This document shows positions 5,532-7,430 of a stretch of 7,430 nt of DNA, in pieces. This DNA comes from Nostoc cf. edaphicum LEGE 07299 (GTDB lineage: Bacteria; Cyanobacteriota; Cyanobacteriia; Cyanobacteriales; Nostocaceae). Position 1 is the first letter of the stretch, and the number at the start of each line of letters is the position of its first letter. The position numbers were made by a program, and so were the translations under genes. Where the stretch lies: the NCBI RefSeq assembly GCF_015207245.1, contig NZ_JADEXF010000144.1, positions 1-7,430 of the forward strand, given 5' to 3'. The notes below the pieces were generated by a model. The model was not told the origin of the DNA, did not search any database, and worked only from the letters and a program-made list of their open reading frames with translations.

Positions 5532-6881
5532 ATGACACTTAAAGATAAAGTCCTCAAAGGTCACGATCGCCAGCTTTGGCTTGCACCTATACTAGCTAAA
5601 GTAGGTTACGACACTGCGATCGGCAAGTTTCTCCGCTTGATTTTTTATTACATGGATGCGTCAATCATGCTCAACGCATGGCGAGACTTTCTCTACATCC
5701 GTAAGGATAATATTGGAGACAAGTACTTTGCAGTAGACCAAGCAATTATGCATTCTTCTCACTCGCAGGTGAGAGAACTAATGCAAACCGAACCACAACT
5801 GCGAGGAAATGATTTAGGCATCATTAGAATATTAGCTCCTAGCTACTTGCTCGATAATCCTCTGAGCCTGGGAACAAACGGTAACGAACACACAGGACTA
5901 CGTACTGTAATCTTACAAGCCTTACCGGAACCGTCAGAGCAGATAGACTTTTTAGGGAATCTAGTTGAGCAAAGCTTGTTAGAAGCTGCTAAACAAGGCA
6001 AATTACACATCGGCAACGATTTGCCAAAGATCATGCTGTCGATTTTGCACCAACTAGTTTTTCAAATATCTTTATCTGAGGAAGAAATCACAGCATCCAA
6101 TAGTTACATTAAAGGTTTGGCTCTTGCATCCTTGCCTAATTTTATCAGCAAGTATCTGCTAGCAATATTAACAGCGCCAAAAATTCGGCATCGTCAATAT
6201 TTAATTAAGCGATATAAACAATCAGCTAAATGGGCATCTTACTTTGAAACAGGCGCTCAGTATCAATTGAACGAACACCAAATCGCTAATACCCTTTTCG
6301 ATATGATTCATATTGCTGGTACTGCCGGCACGAGTGCGCTTTTAGGATCAGTTATTGGTGTTCTCTGCTTGAATAATACTCTCAGAAATGATGTAGTGTC
6401 AGAAGTGAATACAATTTGGAATGGCAAGAAAAATTTAGACCCAGACGCTCTAGAACAGTCAACACTTCTCAATCAAGTGATTCTAGAAACGGCTCGTCTC
6501 TATCCACCTGTGCGATTTGTTAGCCAACTCACCACTGAAGCAGGTGAAGTTGAGATTGGAGAACAAAAATGTCCATTTCAAAAAGGTACTCGCTTGCTTG
6601 GCTCTATTCTTACAGCTAATCGGGATACCAATAGATACCAAAATCCAGATGATTTTGATCTAATACGGGATTTTTCAGATATCTTATCTTGGAACGGCGA
6701 AGGGCATGAGCGAGCTTGTCCTGGTAAATCCTTATCAATTGGCTTTATCAAAATTTTCTGTTTACATCTGTTCCAAAACTATCAATGGGACTCAATTACA
6801 GAAGTCAAGTGGGATTTTGAAAAAGTGACTGCCGTTACTCCTAATAATTTAGTACTACAAGGTTTTGCTCAACGACTGTGA
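5532..6881 (+). CDS. Cytochrome P450 with atypical I-helix, candidate hydroperoxide-metabolising enzyme
   Basis: A 449-residue soluble P450 without an N-terminal membrane anchor. Visible motifs are: a C-helix-like GNEHTGLR (117-124); the I-helix region FDMIHIAGTAGTSALLGSV (256-274); K-helix Glu319-x-x-Arg322 (ETARLYPPV); a PERF-like region NPDDFDLIRDF (371-381); and the heme-thiolate Cys396 in WNGEGHERACPG (387-398). Two things are unusual. The I-helix lacks the acid of the (A/G)Gx(D/E)T motif used to protonate bound O2. The heme loop has no Phe at Cys minus 7 (Gly389 is there); if Trp387 fills that role the loop is two residues longer. P450s that act on preformed peroxides, such as plant CYP74 and animal prostacyclin synthase, depart from the canonical motif in this region. 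With the lipoxygenase upstream, allene oxide synthase-, lyase-, epoxyalcohol- or divinyl ether synthase-like activity is plausible. An ordinary monooxygenase role is not excluded. No clear Shine-Dalgarno sequence precedes ATG 5532. Confidence 0.88.
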   Translation: MTLKDKVLKGHDRQLWLAPILAKVGYDTAIGKFLRLIFYYMDASIMLNAWRDFLYIRKDNIGDKYFAVDQAIMHSSHSQVRELMQTEPQLRGNDLGIIRILAPSYLLDNPLSLGTNGNEHTGLRTVILQALPEPSEQIDFLGNLVEQSLLEAAKQGKLHIGNDLPKIMLSILHQLVFQISLSEEEITASNSYIKGLALASLPNFISKYLLAILTAPKIRHRQYLIKRYKQSAKWASYFETGAQYQLNEHQIANTLFDMIHIAGTAGTSALLGSVIGVLCLNNTLRNDVVSEVNTIWNGKKNLDPDALEQSTLLNQVILETARLYPPVRFVSQLTTEAGEVEIGEQKCPFQKGTRLLGSILTANRDTNRYQNPDDFDLIRDFSDILSWNGEGHERACPGKSLSIGFIKIFCLHLFQNYQWDSITEVKWDFEKVTAVTPNNLVLQGFAQRL

Positions 6882-6904
6882 GCAAGAGACTTCCAGTAGG
6901 GACA

Positions 6905-6913
6905 CACATCTGT
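6905..6913. repeat. Left target-site duplication of the MITE
   Basis: CACATCTGT, identical to 7119-7127 and directly abutting the terminal inverted repeat. Confidence 0.85.
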
Positions 6914-7118
6914 CATTGGTGTCAACTTAAGCTGAAAGCCTTTTCAAATCTCGTTTCCAGCCTCTGGGCTGGAAATGCACTTCAATTGCGGCTCTGCCGC
7001 CAGCAAGGGAGGCTCTGCTTCTAAAACGGCATTCCCAGTCGGAGACTGGGAACGAGACAACGAGACAATATCTAAAAGCTTGTTCTGGGTTGGCTTTCAC
7101 GTTAAGTTGACACCAATG
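6914..7118. mobile_element. 205-bp MITE-like element with 9-bp target duplication
   Basis: The left end reads CATTGGTGTCAACTTAA, then GC, then TGAAAGCC (6914-6940). The right end, read in reverse complement from 7118, reads the same with CG in place of GC, so the terminal inverted repeats are about 27 bp with two mismatches. The direct repeat CACATCTGT lies exactly outside both ends (6905-6913 and 7119-7127), a classic insertion duplication. The interior has no transposase, only hairpins, so this is a non-autonomous element mobilised by some IS encoded elsewhere. The IS family is not identified from sequence alone. Confidence 0.88.
6951..7056. repeat. Hairpin-rich dispersed-repeat-like core inside the MITE
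   Basis: Three perfect hairpins lie in a row: TTTCCAGCC/GGCTGGAAA around TCTG (6954-6975), GCGGC/GCCGC around TCT (6988-7000), and TTCCCAGTC/GACTGGGAA around GGA (7032-7052). The outer two are diverged inverted copies of one unit, TCTCGTT(T/C)CCAG...CTGGRAATGC. Units resembling CGTTCCCAGTC...GACTGGGAACGAGAC are, from memory, common interspersed repeats in Nostoc-type genomes. A folded transcript could also impede readthrough from the P450, although no T-run follows the hairpins. Confidence 0.7.
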
Positions 7119-7127
7119 CACATCTGT
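7119..7127. repeat. Right target-site duplication of the MITE
   Basis: CACATCTGT, identical to 6905-6913 and directly abutting the other terminal inverted repeat. Confidence 0.85.
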
Positions 7128-7250
7128 GAAACCCTACTTCTCATGTTGATTTTACTCTTTTTCTAGCGCCAGATTACTCATCTTTTCTCTAGCTCGGTTT
7201 TTTACAAATTTAGGTATTATTTTAGCTGAAAGGAAGTAATTACAAATTCT
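7128..7250. other. Leader region of the downstream gene
   Basis: A 123-bp, AT-rich gap between the MITE duplication and the ATG at 7251. It probably holds the promoter of the downstream gene, but no convincing -35/-10 pair was found. A purine stretch GAAAGGAAG lies around 7228-7236, about 14 nt before the ATG, which is long for a Shine-Dalgarno spacing. Confidence 0.35.
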
Positions 7251-7430
7251 ATGGCTGAATTAATTGAAAAAAAGCAACTTAATAATATTGCAACCTGGAT
7301 GATTCCAATCAAAGAAACAAATTTACCATCTGTCCTTAAAGGTGTGTTTTTTATGGATGGCAATCCACTGCCAGATACTTGCATTACTATGTACAATTTA
7401 GAATGGGATATACAAAATAGAGCTTTGCTT
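7251..7430 (+). CDS. Unrecognised protein, N-terminal 60 residues only
   Basis: An open frame starts at ATG 7251 and runs without a stop to the right edge. It begins MAELIEKKQLNNIATWMIPI and continues through VLKGVFFMDGNPLPD and TMYNLEWDIQNRALL. No signal peptide or membrane segment is seen, and composition is ordinary for a soluble protein. I do not recognise the family. It lies 369 bp downstream of the P450 on the same strand, with the MITE between them, so it could be a former operon partner or an unrelated gene with its own promoter. An alternative start at Met17 (ATG 7299) is possible but has no better ribosome site. Confidence 0.65.
   Translation, partial: MAELIEKKQLNNIATWMIPIKETNLPSVLKGVFFMDGNPLPDTCITMYNLEWDIQNRALL

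Noticed and set aside
5532..6881. P450 as a CYP152-type H2O2 peroxygenase
   Set aside because: CYP152 enzymes have a diagnostic Arg-Pro pair in the I-helix region; this I-helix reads AGTAGTSALLG and has no such pair.
6927..7166. Small open frames on both strands inside and across the MITE
   Set aside because: They are made of hairpin and terminal-repeat sequence; neither encodes a transposase motif.

Overview
The window looks like chromosomal DNA from a filamentous, probably heterocystous (Nostocales-type) cyanobacterium. Evidence seen in the sequence: four copies of the HIP1 palindrome GCGATCGC (548-555, 4084-4091, 4178-4185, 4567-4574), a run of GAC(C/A)AAT heptamers of the STRR type, a RecR that closely resembles cyanobacterial RecR, a TnpB-only IS200/IS605-type element and a small MITE-like element. 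The genus is an inference.

Layout, left to right. The 5' part of recR runs on the minus strand and off the left edge. It has no recognisable start codon, and a decayed LuxR/NarL-type response-regulator fragment lies directly upstream of it. Next comes a TnpB-only transposon on the plus strand (about 662-2025). It has hairpins at both ends and an intact RuvC/zinc-finger nuclease gene. Its right end abuts, and appears to supply the stop codon of, a minus-strand Tat-exported aldo/keto reductase gene that is broken by a one-base frameshift near 2484. About 500 bp without an intact gene follows, holding a possible decayed minus-strand ORF and a nested palindrome just upstream of the next gene.

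The most interesting part is 3553-6881. A complete lipoxygenase without a PLAT domain, with all five iron ligands, is followed on the same strand by a cytochrome P450. The P450 lacks the acid residue normally found in the O2-activating I-helix motif and has an unusually long heme loop. The pairing suggests a two-step oxylipin pathway: the lipoxygenase makes a fatty-acid hydroperoxide, and the P450 rearranges, cleaves or isomerises it in the manner of plant CYP74 enzymes. The 86-bp gap between the genes is largely STRR heptamer repeats.

Downstream, a 205-bp MITE-like element (6914-7118) has about 27-bp terminal inverted repeats, internal hairpins and a perfect 9-bp target duplication. The start of an unrecognised plus-strand gene (from 7251) then runs off the right edge. 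It may or may not belong to the oxylipin cluster.

The left half and the 3' flank therefore show insertions and gene decay, while the lipoxygenase and P450 reading frames are intact.
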